A stretch of 34,998 nucleotides of DNA from Candidatus Bathyarchaeota archaeon (GCA_016934355.1 JAFGTA010000059.1:1-34998), one strand, 5' to 3'; shown: positions 1 through 8,564, counted from the first letter of the stretch. The notes: generated from the letters alone by a model not told the origin. Numbers and translations: made by a program.

Positions 1-79
1 AGCTACCCAAAACCCTTTTTTAGCATGAATAGGAGTGGTGTTTTAGGCTATGAGCAGGTAGCCAAGGTGTGAAGTAAGT

Positions 80-322
80 TTGAGTATAGAAGCCTACATA
101 ATGATGAACATAAAATCCGGTTCAGAGGACCAGGTCTGTGAGACCCTCACGAAGTACCAGGAAGTGGAAGAAATCGCGGTCATCTACGGGGAGTATGACG
201 CCATCATAAAGGTAAATACATCCGACATGAAGACCCTCGACACATTCATCATCCAGAAGCTGAGGTCGATACCGAACATCTTCCTGACGGCGACGATGCT
301 CATAGCGAAGCAGTACAAGTAG
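80..322 (+). CDS. Stand-alone Lrp/AsnC effector-binding (RAM) domain protein
   Basis: An 80-residue protein that matches the alpha/beta RAM domain of Lrp/AsnC regulators and has no DNA-binding helix-turn-helix. It begins 'SIEAYIMMNIKSGSE' and carries the family's 'VIYGEYDAIIKV' core (about residues 34-45) and a C-terminal strand 'FLTATMLIAK'. Such domains bind amino acids or other small ligands at dimer interfaces and can oligomerise alone or with full-length Lrp proteins. The TTG start is supported by an AAGGTGTGA Shine-Dalgarno at about 64-72. It is monocistronic, with MgtE-like transporter downstream after about 100 bases. Family assignment is confident; the ligand and partner are unknown. 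Confidence 0.85.
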   Translation: MSIEAYIMMNIKSGSEDQVCETLTKYQEVEEIAVIYGEYDAIIKVNTSDMKTLDTFIIQKLRSIPNIFLTATMLIAKQYK

Positions 323-410
323 GTGGAAACCCGCCCACGGTCTTCTTTCTATCCCCATATCCTTAAATCATGGAGTAAACGGCTCATCAAAGGTAGAAAA
401 GAGAGTGAAA

Positions 411-418
411 CGGGGTGA
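411..418 (+). promoter_or_regulatory. Shine-Dalgarno deciding the TTG start of the MgtE-like gene
   Basis: GGGGTGAG lies about six bases before the TTG at 425. No ATG or GTG is as well placed, so the TTG is taken as the start. Confidence 0.55.
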
Positions 419-424
419 GAGCCG

Positions 425-1618
425 TTGACCCGCACAGTAGGAGCCAGTTTCCGGGAAGCGTACGCCGAGTCGCTGGCGTCGCTATCGTTCAACCTGACCG
501 GCCTGCTGGCCGGCGGCCTCCTCTCGATCTACTTCGGCCTATTCAAGGAGTATAGCTGGGCCTTCATACTCTACCCAGGGATACTGAGCGTCAGGGGAGC
601 CATCGGCGGCCTCTTCAGCGGCAGAGTAAGCACAGGCCTCCACCTCGGCCTCGTGAAGCCGACAGTTAGGGACAACACAGAGTACGCCTACACCCTGTTC
701 CAGACCGTGATGGCGATCGCCCTCATCAGCAGCGTCTTCATGTCCACCCTGGGAAGCCTCTTCAGCGTCGCCCAGGGCGCAGCAGCCCTCCAGGATATCC
801 TCAGGATATTCATCGTCGTCACGGCTACAATGTTGCTGTCCGTCGTGTTGATTCCCCCGTTCACCTACGCGGTCTCGGTGTACAGCTACAGGAAGGGGCT
901 CGACCCGGACAAGGTGGTGTACCCCATCATATCCACAGTGAGCGACATCATCGTCACCGCTTGCTACGTCGTCGTCATCAAGGGCACCGTCTCGTGGGGC
1001 AGGCTCGGCTGGGCAGTGTTCGCCCTCCTCGACGCCGCGTTCATAGGGGTAGTCATCTATATAATCGACAGGAACAGGGAGAACAGGGACTTCGTGGACA
1101 CGGTGAAACAGTTCCTAGTCACCCTAGCAATCGTATCCGTGATAGTGAACATCACCGGCTCAGCCCTCGAACGGATAACGGGAACCATAGGCAAGAGACC
1201 CGAAATATACATGGTCTACCCGGCGCTCATCGACACAGTTGGCGACGCGGGCAGCATAGTCGGCTGCACAGCGACCACCAAGATGCTGCTGGGCACGCTG
1301 AGCCCCAGGCTGACGGCGATAAGAGAGCACACCCAAGAGATCCTGAGTACGTGGCTCGCGTCCCTCACCATGTTCATCGTCTACGCCGTGGCGTCGAGCA
1401 TCGTGTACGGCGTCCACCTCGTCTCGGGGCTGGCGCTCAGGCTCATCCTAGTGAACGTGGTGCTGATACCCGTCATAGTGGTGGTGGCCATGGCGACTGC
1501 CATCGTCACGACGAGACGGGGGCTGAACCCTGACAACTTCGTGATCCCCATAGAGACCTCGATCTCGGACGGGTTGACGACGCTAGTCCTCTACGCGGCG
1601 CTCACCCTCATACGGTAG
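425..1618 (+). CDS. MgtE/SLC41-like divalent cation transporter (two membrane domains)
   Basis: A 397-residue integral membrane protein built of two similar MgtE-type membrane halves. The first half has 'ILYPGILSVRGAIGGLFSGR' at about residues 49-68. The second repeats the pattern with 'VYPALIDTVGDAGSIVGC' around residues 263-280. Each half has about five hydrophobic helices. It lacks the cytosolic N and CBS domains of bacterial MgtE, as is usual for archaeal and SLC41-type members. Predicted role: Mg2+ or other divalent cation transport across the cytoplasmic membrane. The substrate is inferred from family only. The gene appears monocistronic and is followed by tRNA-Asp. Confidence 0.8.
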   Translation: MTRTVGASFREAYAESLASLSFNLTGLLAGGLLSIYFGLFKEYSWAFILYPGILSVRGAIGGLFSGRVSTGLHLGLVKPTVRDNTEYAYTLFQTVMAIALISSVFMSTLGSLFSVAQGAAALQDILRIFIVVTATMLLSVVLIPPFTYAVSVYSYRKGLDPDKVVYPIISTVSDIIVTACYVVVIKGTVSWGRLGWAVFALLDAAFIGVVIYIIDRNRENRDFVDTVKQFLVTLAIVSVIVNITGSALERITGTIGKRPEIYMVYPALIDTVGDAGSIVGCTATTKMLLGTLSPRLTAIREHTQEILSTWLASLTMFIVYAVASSIVYGVHLVSGLALRLILVNVVLIPVIVVVAMATAIVTTRRGLNPDNFVIPIETSISDGLTTLVLYAALTLIR

Positions 1619-1629
1619 GCGGTATGCGT

Positions 1630-1640
1630 AAAGTTTATTA
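1630..1640 (+). promoter_or_regulatory. TATA-like box of tRNA-Asp
   Basis: AAAGTTTATTA lies about 30-40 bases before the mature tRNA 5' end, the normal archaeal TATA distance if transcription begins a few bases before the tRNA. Confidence 0.5.
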
Positions 1641-1669
1641 TCAAAGCTATAACCTATGCTTCTACGTTT

Positions 1670-1748
1670 GCCCTGGTAGTATAGTTCGGTCCAGTATGCT
1701 CGGCTGTCACCCGAGCGATCCCGGGTTCGAATCCCGGCCAGGGCGCCA
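1670..1748 (+). tRNA. tRNA-Asp (anticodon GTC)
   Basis: A complete cloverleaf can be folded by eye. The acceptor arm GCCCTGG pairs with CCAGGGC. The anticodon stem CTCGG/CCGAG encloses the loop CTGTCAC with GTC at 1706-1708. The T arm CCGGG-TTCGAAT-CCCGG is perfect. The discriminator base is G at 1745, the Asp identity base, and CCA is encoded at 1746-1748. No intron is visible. Confidence 0.96.
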
Positions 1749-1874
1749 CCCTCTCAAGGTTACGCTGAAAGGTTATTCTCAGCATAGGTGACTCAACTAA
1801 GTTTTTTAGTAAGTATCAATACTGGTGTATGAGAAAGAGAGACAGCGGATAGAGGGAAGTGAAAGGATTTGTTC

Positions 1875-2573
1875 ATGCCTAGAGCCTACGACAGGGCCAT
1901 AACCATATTTTCGCCGGAAGGCCGGCTATACCAAGTCGAGTATGCGCTGGAGCTCGTCAAGCGAGGGGCGCCCGTGGTCGGGATAGCCTGCCCAGACGGA
2001 GTCGTGCTGGCCGCCAACGAGACCCCGGAGAGCCACCTAGAGGACCCCGAGTACTTCAGAAAGATATACCAGCTGGACGACCACGTCGCCTCGGCCATCG
2101 CAGGCCTCAGCAGCGACGCTAGGGTGCTCATCGACCAAGCGCGCGTCTTCTGCCAGAGCAACAAGCTGCTTTACGACGAACCCGTAGACGTCGAGGTCCT
2201 CGCACGAAGGCTGGGCGACATGACCCAGGTGTACACGCAGCACGCCGGCGTCAGACCCTTCGGCGTCAGCATGATCCTAGCCGGCTTCGACGCGACGGGA
2301 AGCCGCGTCCTAACCACAGACCCCAGCGGGGCCTACAGGGGCTTCAAGGCGACCGCCGTTGGGAGGAAGACCGATGAGGCTAACAAGGTCCTGGAGGAGA
2401 AGTATAGGGACGACATGTCCCTCGACGACGCAGTCAAGCTCGCGGTTGAGGCGGTGAAGGCAGCCTCCGACACGGAGGTAACACCCAAGACCGTGAAGGT
2501 CGCCGTGATATCGGCTGAGACCAAGACCTTCGTTAGACTAGAGGACGAGGAAGTGGAGAAGCACCTCGCATAG
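1875..2573 (+). CDS. psmA: Proteasome subunit alpha
   Basis: The 20S proteasome alpha subunit forms the outer heptameric gating rings and docks the PAN or Cdc48 ATPase. The N-terminal helix signature 'YDRAITIFSPEGRLYQVEYA' follows directly after the start, and 'YTQHAGVRPFG' is the conserved alpha-type motif in mid-protein. There is no N-terminal catalytic threonine, as expected for alpha. ATG at 1875 is preferred over the in-frame TTG at 1869 because GAAAGG (about 1860-1866) is then spaced 7-8 bases away. The length of 232 residues is normal. It heads the exosome superoperon; sdo1 follows after 12 bases. Confidence 0.96.
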   Translation: MPRAYDRAITIFSPEGRLYQVEYALELVKRGAPVVGIACPDGVVLAANETPESHLEDPEYFRKIYQLDDHVASAIAGLSSDARVLIDQARVFCQSNKLLYDEPVDVEVLARRLGDMTQVYTQHAGVRPFGVSMILAGFDATGSRVLTTDPSGAYRGFKATAVGRKTDEANKVLEEKYRDDMSLDDAVKLAVEAVKAASDTEVTPKTVKVAVISAETKTFVRLEDEEVEKHLA

Positions 2574-2585
2574 AGAGGCTCACCC

Positions 2586-3275
2586 ATGAGCGCCAAGTAC
2601 ACCCTTGTACGCTATCAGAGCGGCAGCGAAAAGTTCGAGATACTAGTGGACCCAGATAAGGGTCTGGAGTACAAGAGGGGTGAGCTCGGCGACGTGGCCA
2701 ACGCCCTAATAGTAGACACCGTATTCACCGACGCCAACAAGGGAGAGAAGGCGTCGGCCGATAAGCTGGAGCACGCCTTCGGGACAAGCGACCCCATCGA
2801 GGTCGCAGAGATCATCTTCGATAAGGGCGTCTTCCAGCTAAACGCCCAGCAACGCAGGGAGATGATGGAGCAGAAGTGGAGGCAGATAATCCACATCATC
2901 TCCCGCACATACGTCGACCCTAAGACCAAGCTCCCCCACCCGCCGGTGAGGATAGAGAACGCCCTAGAGGACGTGAGGGTCCAGATAGACCCGTTCAAGG
3001 ACGCCGAGGAGCAGGTGAAGGAAATAGTCGACGCGCTGAGGCACATACTGCCGATGAGCAGCGAGAACGTCCAGATAGCTATAAAGATCCCCGCCGAGTA
3101 CACGGGTAAGAGCTACGGGATAGCTAAGGACTACGGCGACATAAAGAGGGACGAGTGGCTGGCGGACGGCTCATGGGTAGCAGTCATTGAGATGCCCGCC
3201 GCGATGCAGGTGGAGCTTATGGATGCACTTGGGAAGGCGACCCAAGGCAACGTCCAGTCAAAGATAGTGAAGTAG
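2586..3275 (+). CDS. sdo1: Ribosome maturation protein SBDS/Sdo1
   Basis: A 229-residue SBDS orthologue with the usual three-domain length. The N-terminal SBDS (FYSH) domain spans roughly residues 1-90 and includes 'ADKLEHAFGTSDPIEVAEII'. The second domain has the conserved 'YVDPKTKLPHPPVRIENAL'. The C-terminal ferredoxin-like domain ends the protein. In archaea and eukaryotes SBDS acts with EF-2-type GTPases to release the anti-association factor aIF6/eIF6 from the large ribosomal subunit. The gene lies between psmA and rrp4 as in most archaea, and its stop codon overlaps the GTG start of rrp4 by one base. Confidence 0.96.
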   Translation: MSAKYTLVRYQSGSEKFEILVDPDKGLEYKRGELGDVANALIVDTVFTDANKGEKASADKLEHAFGTSDPIEVAEIIFDKGVFQLNAQQRREMMEQKWRQIIHIISRTYVDPKTKLPHPPVRIENALEDVRVQIDPFKDAEEQVKEIVDALRHILPMSSENVQIAIKIPAEYTGKSYGIAKDYGDIKRDEWLADGSWVAVIEMPAAMQVELMDALGKATQGNVQSKIVK

Positions 3276-3982
3276 TGAAGGTAACTAGATTGAGCGCAAA
3301 ATTTGAGACACGTGACATAGTGGTCCCCGGAGACCTGCTCTACGAGGGACGGATAAGCACAGGAGAGAACACGTACAGGAACGAGGGAAACGTCTACGCC
3401 ACCAAGGTCGGCCTAGCCAACTACAACAAGGACAGGGTGTCGGTGATAGCCCTCGAAGGCACGTACAGCCAACTCGTAGGAGACCTTGTGATAGGAAAGG
3501 TCACGGACATCGAGCTTGGGCAGTGGAAGGTCGAGATCGGCGCAAACATAGAGGCCATCCTGACCATCAGCGACGCAGTCAACAAGCCCTTCAGGACAGG
3601 GTTCGACATGACCAGGGTTCTCGACGTGGGCGACACGATAGTGGCTAAGATAGTTGACCTCGACAGGAACAGGACCCCCATCCTGTCCATCGTCGGGAGG
3701 GACCTGGGTAGGGTCCACGAGGGCTTCATAATGATGATAACGCCCTCGAAGATACCCCGACTCATCGGGAAGAAGGGAAGCATGATCAACATGATCCTCA
3801 GGGAGACCCGGTGCCAAGTAACCATAGGTCAGAACGGAATGATACTGATCAACGGCAGAAACCGGGAGGATGAGGAGCTGGTTGTAAAGGTAATCCAGAA
3901 GATCGAGGCCGAGGCTCACACCTCGGGCCTCACCAACAGGATTCAGGAGTACCTCAGAACGATAAGGGAGGAAAAGAATTGA
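3275..3982 (+). CDS. rrp4: Exosome RNA-binding subunit Rrp4
   Basis: A cap protein of the archaeal exosome that recruits RNA to the Rrp41/Rrp42 ring. The N-terminal barrel precedes an S1 domain that begins about '[11 protein letters not shown]' (residues 69-79). A KH domain follows, with the GXXG loop 'GKKG' at residues 165-168. It starts with GTG at 3275 inside TAGTG, translationally coupled to sdo1, and its stop overlaps the TTG start of rrp41. The length of 235 residues is typical. Confidence 0.96.
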   Translation: MKVTRLSAKFETRDIVVPGDLLYEGRISTGENTYRNEGNVYATKVGLANYNKDRVSVIALEGTYSQLVGDLVIGKVTDIELGQWKVEIGANIEAILTISDAVNKPFRTGFDMTRVLDVGDTIVAKIVDLDRNRTPILSIVGRDLGRVHEGFIMMITPSKIPRLIGKKGSMINMILRETRCQVTIGQNGMILINGRNREDEELVVKVIQKIEAEAHTSGLTNRIQEYLRTIREEKN

Positions 3983-4776
3983 GTAAACCAAAGAGGAAGA
4001 GAACCTCGAAGAAGAAATGGGCTCGAGTGGACGGAAGGAAGGTCGACGAGCTCAGGCCGATTATCATCGAGAGCGGAGTCATACCTAACGCTGACGGCTC
4101 CGCGTACATCGAGATGGGCCGCAACAAGATCATCGCGGGAGTGTATGGGCCGAGGGAGATGCACCCCAAGAGGCGGAGTAAACCCAACAGGGGCATCCTC
4201 AGGTGCAGGTACCACATGGCGCCATTCAGCGTAGACCCGAGGCGGTCGCCCGCTCCATCCAGAAGGGATCAGGAGATCAGCATGGTCATGGCGGACGCCA
4301 TCGAGCCTGCGCTGTTCCTTGAGCGGTACCCGAGGAGCGTCATCGACGTCTACATAGAGATCGTACAGGCGGACGGCGGCACAAGGTGCGCGTCGATCAA
4401 CGCCGCAGCGGTCGCGCTGGCAGACGCCGGAATACCCATGAAGGACCTGGTCTCCGCCTGCGCCGCAGGCAAGTACGAGGACAAGATAATCCTCGACCTC
4501 GGCGACTACGAGGACAAGAAGGGCCAATCGGACGTACCCATCGCCTACATGCCGAAGTTCGACCAGGTGACACTGCTCCAGATGGAGGGCATCATGACCC
4601 AAGAGGAGACAGAGAAGTGCATCGAACTCGCAGTCGAGGGGTGCAAGAAGATCTACGAGATCCAGAAGGACGCCCTCAAGAAGAAGTACGGCATGGTGGA
4701 AGGCGCTGAGACCGCAGAGGCGGAGGAGAAAGCTCCAGTAGAGGAAGAGGCCCCCGAGGAGGAGACAGAGGAATGA
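3979..4776 (+). CDS. rrp41: Exosome catalytic subunit Rrp41
   Basis: An RNase PH-fold, phosphate-dependent 3'-5' exoribonuclease and tailing subunit; the active site forms at the interface with Rrp42. The arginine pair in 'SRRDQE' (residues 95-96) and the Asp in 'SDVPIAY' (about residue 185) match the conserved phosphate-binding and catalytic positions. The protein ends in a low-complexity Glu/Ala tail (about residues 243-265), a common variable tail in archaea. The TTG start overlaps the rrp4 TGA (TTGA), with GGGAGG just upstream. Confidence 0.96.
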   Translation: MSKPKRKRTSKKKWARVDGRKVDELRPIIIESGVIPNADGSAYIEMGRNKIIAGVYGPREMHPKRRSKPNRGILRCRYHMAPFSVDPRRSPAPSRRDQEISMVMADAIEPALFLERYPRSVIDVYIEIVQADGGTRCASINAAAVALADAGIPMKDLVSACAAGKYEDKIILDLGDYEDKKGQSDVPIAYMPKFDQVTLLQMEGIMTQEETEKCIELAVEGCKKIYEIQKDALKKKYGMVEGAETAEAEEKAPVEEEAPEEETEE

Positions 4777-5570
4777 GCAACAACATAGTTTCCCGGCTTA
4801 AACGCAAGAAGATAATGGACATCGTCGCCACAGGCAAGCGCATGGACGGCAGAGACCTGCTACAGTACAGGGATTGGGAGTTCAAGACCAACTTCCTCGC
4901 AAAGTCCGAGGGCTCAGCCGAGGTCAGGCTCGGTAAAACCCACGTGATCGTCGGCGTGAAGGCCGGCGTAGGCACACCGTTCGATGACACGCCAGACGAG
5001 GGCGTCATGATGTGCAACGCCGAGTTCACCCCAGTCGCCCACCCGACCTGGGAGCCCGGGCCACCCAACGAGGACAGCATCGAGCTTGCGAGGATCGTCG
5101 ACAGGGGTCTGAGGGCAGCCGATATAATCGATATGAAGGACCTCGGCCTGATCTCGGGCGAGAAGGTGCAGATGGTGTTCGTCGACCTCTACGTGCTGAA
5201 CTACGACGGCAACCTCATCGACGCATGCTCCGCAGGCGCACTCGCGGCTCTCTCTAAGGCCGAGATACCCGAGTACAAGGTCACGAAGGGCGAGCTGAAC
5301 GAGATGAGCAAGACCAAGAAGCTCGAGCTGAAGGCGCTGCCCATAGCGGTAACCGTGTGCAAGATCGGCGACAGCCTCATCCTGGACCCCACGGCGGACG
5401 AGGACGAGGTCAAGGACGGCAGGATCACCGTCACAGTCGACGAGAAGGGCAACATAAACGCCATGCAGAAACGAGGCGCAGTCGGCTTCACCGTTGACGA
5501 GATAAAGAAATGTATAAATATCGCGTCGGAGAAGGCGGCAGAGATAAGGGCAGTCGCATTGGCGGGCTAA
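4773..5570 (+). CDS. rrp42: Exosome non-catalytic subunit Rrp42
   Basis: An RNase PH-fold partner of Rrp41. It completes the hexameric ring and contributes to RNA binding, but lacks its own phosphate-binding arginine pair. Recognisable features are the N-terminal '[17 protein letters not shown]', the central '[20 protein letters not shown]' and '[16 protein letters not shown]' near the C-terminus. The length of 265 residues is standard. The ATG overlaps the rrp41 stop by four bases (ATGA), so the two ring subunits are translationally coupled. Confidence 0.95.
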   Translation: MSNNIVSRLKRKKIMDIVATGKRMDGRDLLQYRDWEFKTNFLAKSEGSAEVRLGKTHVIVGVKAGVGTPFDDTPDEGVMMCNAEFTPVAHPTWEPGPPNEDSIELARIVDRGLRAADIIDMKDLGLISGEKVQMVFVDLYVLNYDGNLIDACSAGALAALSKAEIPEYKVTKGELNEMSKTKKLELKALPIAVTVCKIGDSLILDPTADEDEVKDGRITVTVDEKGNINAMQKRGAVGFTVDEIKKCINIASEKAAEIRAVALAG

Positions 5571-5571
5571 A

Positions 5572-5820
5572 ATGGCTAAAAAAAGAAAGAACGCCGGGCT
5601 ACGTGTGAGGGGCGGCGCCTCTCTCCGTAAGCGCTACAGCAGGATAATGGCGACGGCGAGGGCGACCCACAAGTGCCCGAGCTGCGCCAGCCCATCCGTT
5701 AAACGCGTGAGCGTAGGCATCTGGAACTGCAAAAAGTGCGGGTACAAGTTCGCGGGAGGCGCGTACACACCCTCCACAAAGCTGGGCCAGGCGTCACACC
5801 GCATACGCGTCCAAAAATAA
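5572..5820 (+). CDS. rpl37ae: Large ribosomal subunit protein L37Ae
   Basis: An 82-residue zinc-ribbon ribosomal protein (eL43). 'HKCPSCASPSVKR' and 'WNCKKCGYKFAGGAY' supply the two CxxC knuckles. It starts one base after the rrp42 stop. In many archaea rpoP (RNA polymerase subunit P) sits next; here pcc1 follows directly after a T-rich spacer. Confidence 0.96.
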   Translation: MAKKRKNAGLRVRGGASLRKRYSRIMATARATHKCPSCASPSVKRVSVGIWNCKKCGYKFAGGAYTPSTKLGQASHRIRVQK

Positions 5821-5837
5821 TTTTTTATTTTTTTTCT
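5816..5837 (+). terminator. T-rich tract after rpl37ae
   Basis: TAATTTTTTATTTTTTTT lies between the rpl37ae stop and the pcc1 start. Oligo-T runs on the non-template strand are sufficient for archaeal termination, so this may reduce read-through into pcc1. No other obvious pcc1 promoter is visible, so termination is probably partial. Confidence 0.4.
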
Positions 5838-5842
5838 CAACA

Positions 5843-6103
5843 ATGACCTCCAAGGCGTTGACCATACAGGCCAAGGCGGAGGTACAAATACAGGTGCCCC
5901 GCGAGCTCACGTTGACAATCCTCGAAGCCCTGCGGCCAGAGGCCGAGACCCCTTCTTCGGAGAGATCAAGCGCCAGGGTGAGGGGCGGCGACGGAGAGAT
6001 CGTGATCACGGCGGAGGCGAGCGACACGACGGCGCTCCGGGCGTCCCTCAACAGCTACCTCCGCTGGGTTCAGGGCATACTTGATATGTTCTCCAAGCTC
6101 TAA
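5843..6103 (+). CDS. pcc1: KEOPS complex subunit Pcc1
   Basis: An 86-residue CTAG/Pcc1-family protein with one alpha/beta domain. The family pattern is visible as 'ILEALRPEAETPSSERSSAR' followed by 'TALRASLNSYLRWVQGILDM'. Pcc1 dimerises within KEOPS (Kae1-Bud32-Cgi121-Pcc1), which makes the t6A modification at position 37 of ANN-decoding tRNAs. Its place after rpl37ae agrees with the common archaeal gene order. No Shine-Dalgarno is evident in the T-rich leader. Confidence 0.9.
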   Translation: MTSKALTIQAKAEVQIQVPRELTLTILEALRPEAETPSSERSSARVRGGDGEIVITAEASDTTALRASLNSYLRWVQGILDMFSKL

Positions 6104-6115
6104 CCGGCCCGGAGA

Positions 6116-6127
6116 AACCCTTTATAC
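6116..6127 (+). promoter_or_regulatory. TATA-like box of the HpcH/HpaI aldolase gene
   Basis: CCTTTATACTGT is centred near 6122 and would place transcription start near 6148, about 20 bases before the TTG start and ahead of the GAAGGTGA ribosome site at 6156-6163. Confidence 0.5.
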
Positions 6128-6168
6128 TGTATCCCACCGAGATAAGTGAACCATCGAAGGTGAAATGA

Positions 6169-6924
6169 TTGAGGAACGAGTTAAAGAGGCGGCTCAAGGC
6201 CGACGAGCAGCTGTACGGCACATGGATAACCCTCGAGGCGCCCATCGCCTCGGAGATGATGAGCACACTGGGCTTCGACTACTTCGTCATCGACACGGAG
6301 CACGCGCCCCTCGACATCCGGACGGCGCAGACGCTGATGCAGGCGATGCACCGCACCTCAAAGACGACCCCCATAGTGAGGGTCTGGTGGAACGACATAG
6401 TCGCCATCAAGAGGGCTCTGGACGTGGGGGCCTACGGTATCCTCGTACCGTGGGTGAACAACAGGGAGCAGGCCGAGATGGCCGTCAAGGCTACGAGGTA
6501 CGCCCCCGGAGGGCTCAGGGGCTGCGGCCCGAGGCGGGCGGCCATGTTCGACCCTGACTACTTGAAGACGGCGGACAAGGAGATAGCCGTCATCGTCCAG
6601 ATCGAGACCAAGGAGGCGGTCGCCAACATCGAGGACATCTGCAGCGTCGAGGGGGTCGACGCCACCTACATAGGGCCCGCCGACCTGTCAGCCAGCCACG
6701 GGCACCTGGGTAACATGAGTCACCCGGACGTGCAGAAGGCCATCGACAGGGTATACGACGCCACTAAGGCTGCTGGGCTCGCCGCGGGCATCCATGAGGC
6801 TTCCGGTAGCACCATTAAGAAACGGATGGAGAAGGGCTACAACCTTGTGACGCTGGGCAACGACCTCATCTACATGAGGAAGGGCGTCGAGAACCAGTTC
6901 AAGGAACTGGGAATCAAAAAATAA
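6169..6924 (+). CDS. HpcH/HpaI-type aldolase (2-oxo acid class II aldolase)
   Basis: A 251-residue TIM-barrel aldolase resembling 2-keto-3-deoxy-L-rhamnonate and 4-hydroxy-2-oxoheptanedioate aldolases. Signatures are 'DYFVIDTEHAPLDI' near residue 40 (metal-site Glu region), 'GAYGILVPWVNNREQAEMAV', 'GLRGCGPRRA' and 'YIGPADLSASHG'. Such enzymes cleave 4-hydroxy-2-oxo acids to pyruvate plus an aldehyde with a divalent metal. The TTG start is set by GAAGGTGA five bases upstream. It appears monocistronic; the convergent GMP synthase gene ends 12 bases away. The substrate cannot be read from sequence. Confidence 0.85.
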   Translation: MRNELKRRLKADEQLYGTWITLEAPIASEMMSTLGFDYFVIDTEHAPLDIRTAQTLMQAMHRTSKTTPIVRVWWNDIVAIKRALDVGAYGILVPWVNNREQAEMAVKATRYAPGGLRGCGPRRAAMFDPDYLKTADKEIAVIVQIETKEAVANIEDICSVEGVDATYIGPADLSASHGHLGNMSHPDVQKAIDRVYDATKAAGLAAGIHEASGSTIKKRMEKGYNLVTLGNDLIYMRKGVENQFKELGIKK

Positions 6925-6936
6925 TCCCCAACTTTT

Positions 6937-8127
6937 TTACTCGTATTCTATCGTCGCGGGCGGCTTGGGAGTCACGTCATAGTAGACCCTCACGACGCCG
7001 GCGCAGCTGTTAAGAATCTTCGACGCGGCCTCCTTGAGGGTGTTCCAGGGTATCCTCATGACTTCTGCCTTCAGGAAGTCCCTCGTCTTCACGGCGCGCA
7101 TCGCCACGGCGTAGCCCTCCCCGTCCTTCTTGTCCACCCTGTAGAGGAGTCTCGTCGCCTCAGGGTAGTTGTCTTGGAGGTAGGAGAGTATGCTGACGAG
7201 TTGGTCGTAGCTTGGCTCCATCGCGTTATCAGAGTTGTCGCTGAAGGCCAGGGTCATCACGGAGCCATAAGCTCGCTTACCCTCGATCATACCCGTCGCA
7301 TTCTCGTTCAGGACCCCGGCCTTGATCATCGTTGGGTCCAACCCGGTTATCTCGGCTGCGTCCCGTTTAAGCACCTTGAGGTCCCTCTGCGTCAGCCCGC
7401 TGAATATGGCCGCGAAGAACTGGGACGGGTTGTGGGGCTCGAACGCCTCCTCGACTATGAACGTCGCCTTCTTCAGTTCCTCCAGCTTCTCGGGGGTGAT
7501 CTCCCCCACGACCCTGATGCTGAGCCCAGGCCCCGGGAAGGGCTGCCTCATGGCTAGCTCCGGCGGGGCGCCCAGCGCCCTCGCCACCTCTCTCACCTGG
7601 CTCTTGTACAGCGTCTTCAGCGGCTCGATGACCTTGAACCCGTACTTCTCGACGGGGTCGATGCCGATCTGCTCGAGGACGTTGTGCTGGGTCTTTATGC
7701 CCGCGGAGGTCTCGTCGATGTCGGCTTTGATGGTGCCCTGCACCATGATGGTGCACTGCTCCTCCTTGGCTACGTCGCCGAGGGTCTCGTAGAAGGTCTG
7801 CCTGAACACCTTCCTCTTGTCCTCGGCGTCCGGTATCCCGACGAGAGCCTCGAGGAACCTCTGCCTCGCATTGACTATCCTCACGGGAAGGCTCAGAGGC
7901 TCAGATGAGAGCAGGGACTTCACGTGCTCCGCCTCACCCAGTCTCATGAAGTTGTCATCGATGAAGACGCAGATCAGGTTGTCGCCTATCGCCCTGTGTG
8001 TCAGCACGGCTGACGTCGTGCTGTCGACGCCGCCGGAGACCGCCACGAGGGCCTTTTTGTCTCCGAGGGTATCTTTTATCGCTGTTATCTGGCCTTCGAT
8101 GAATGCTTCGGCATCGAAATCCGCCAT
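6937..8127 (-). CDS. guaAB: GMP synthase ATP-pyrophosphatase subunit (GuaAB type), elongated
   Basis: This subunit adenylates and aminates XMP to GMP, using ammonia from a separate glutaminase subunit. The PP-loop 'SGGVDST' is at residues 31-37, the conserved 'PFPGPGL' at about 196-202, and the C-terminal 'PKPPATIEYE' closes the dimerisation domain. I use ATG at 8127 ('MADFDAEAF'); the open frame continues 37 codons upstream to 8238 but that part looks non-coding. At 396 residues it exceeds the roughly 310 I recall for archaeal GuaAB. About 85 extra residues lie between 'QFFAAIF' and 'AVAMRAV'. No glutaminase gene (guaAA) is in the window. Confidence 0.9.
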   Translation of the reverse strand: MADFDAEAFIEGQITAIKDTLGDKKALVAVSGGVDSTTSAVLTHRAIGDNLICVFIDDNFMRLGEAEHVKSLLSSEPLSLPVRIVNARQRFLEALVGIPDAEDKRKVFRQTFYETLGDVAKEEQCTIMVQGTIKADIDETSAGIKTQHNVLEQIGIDPVEKYGFKVIEPLKTLYKSQVREVARALGAPPELAMRQPFPGPGLSIRVVGEITPEKLEELKKATFIVEEAFEPHNPSQFFAAIFSGLTQRDLKVLKRDAAEITGLDPTMIKAGVLNENATGMIEGKRAYGSVMTLAFSDNSDNAMEPSYDQLVSILSYLQDNYPEATRLLYRVDKKDGEGYAVAMRAVKTRDFLKAEVMRIPWNTLKEAASKILNSCAGVVRVYYDVTPKPPATIEYE

Positions 8128-8282
8128 TCCGCTCAGAGCATCATGGCTTGATCGGACATAAAAGCTTTCCAAGGCACACAGAAAACATGTAAAAAGAGGT
8201 TGAATCCGACGCTTAATCTTAACTTTGATATGTAACAATTGAGGTTATTGAACGTGGTTGAACCATAAAAGAGGCGAAAAAA

Positions 8283-8518
8283 GTGGTTAACACGGTCGCG
8301 GCGATAGGCGCTGGCGTCATAGGCGGCGCTATAACGAAGTGCCTGCTGGGCGCCGCGAAGCTTGTCATGGAGGGTGTCTTGGTGCCGTCGGATATAGAGG
8401 AGATGGTGACCACGTCGGGGGCACCGCCATCGAGGGCATATACGAGATCGAGGACGGGAAGCTGAGGACGGCCCTAATGAACGCGGTTCAGTCGGCTACG
8501 AACAAGTGCCTCAACATC
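8283..8518 (+). pseudogene. Remnant of pyrroline-5-carboxylate reductase (proC): internal deletion plus frameshift
   Basis: From GTG at 8283 the frame reads 'NTVAAIGAGVIGGAITKCLL', a Rossmann beta-alpha start as in P5C reductase. It then passes straight into 'GAAKLVMEG' and 'PSDIEEMVTTSG', which resemble the family's C-terminal domain; roughly 190 residues in between are absent. At a run of five G (8417-8421) the reading continues in another frame as 'GGTAIEGIYEIEDG' and 'LRTALMNAVQSAT', the typical ProC end. Six G would restore the frame, so one base appears lost. The combination of internal deletion and frameshift indicates a dead gene. Confidence 0.75.
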
Positions 8519-8564
8519 CGCTACCTCGGGGAGGAGCGCCTAGTAACCGGACGTTTCTGGAAGA

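Noticed and set aside
8127..8238. Upstream extension of the GMP synthase frame to 8238
   Set aside because: The 37 extra residues resemble no GuaAB sequence and are Cys/Lys/Phe-rich translation of A/T-rich spacer; ATG 8127 begins the recognisable protein.
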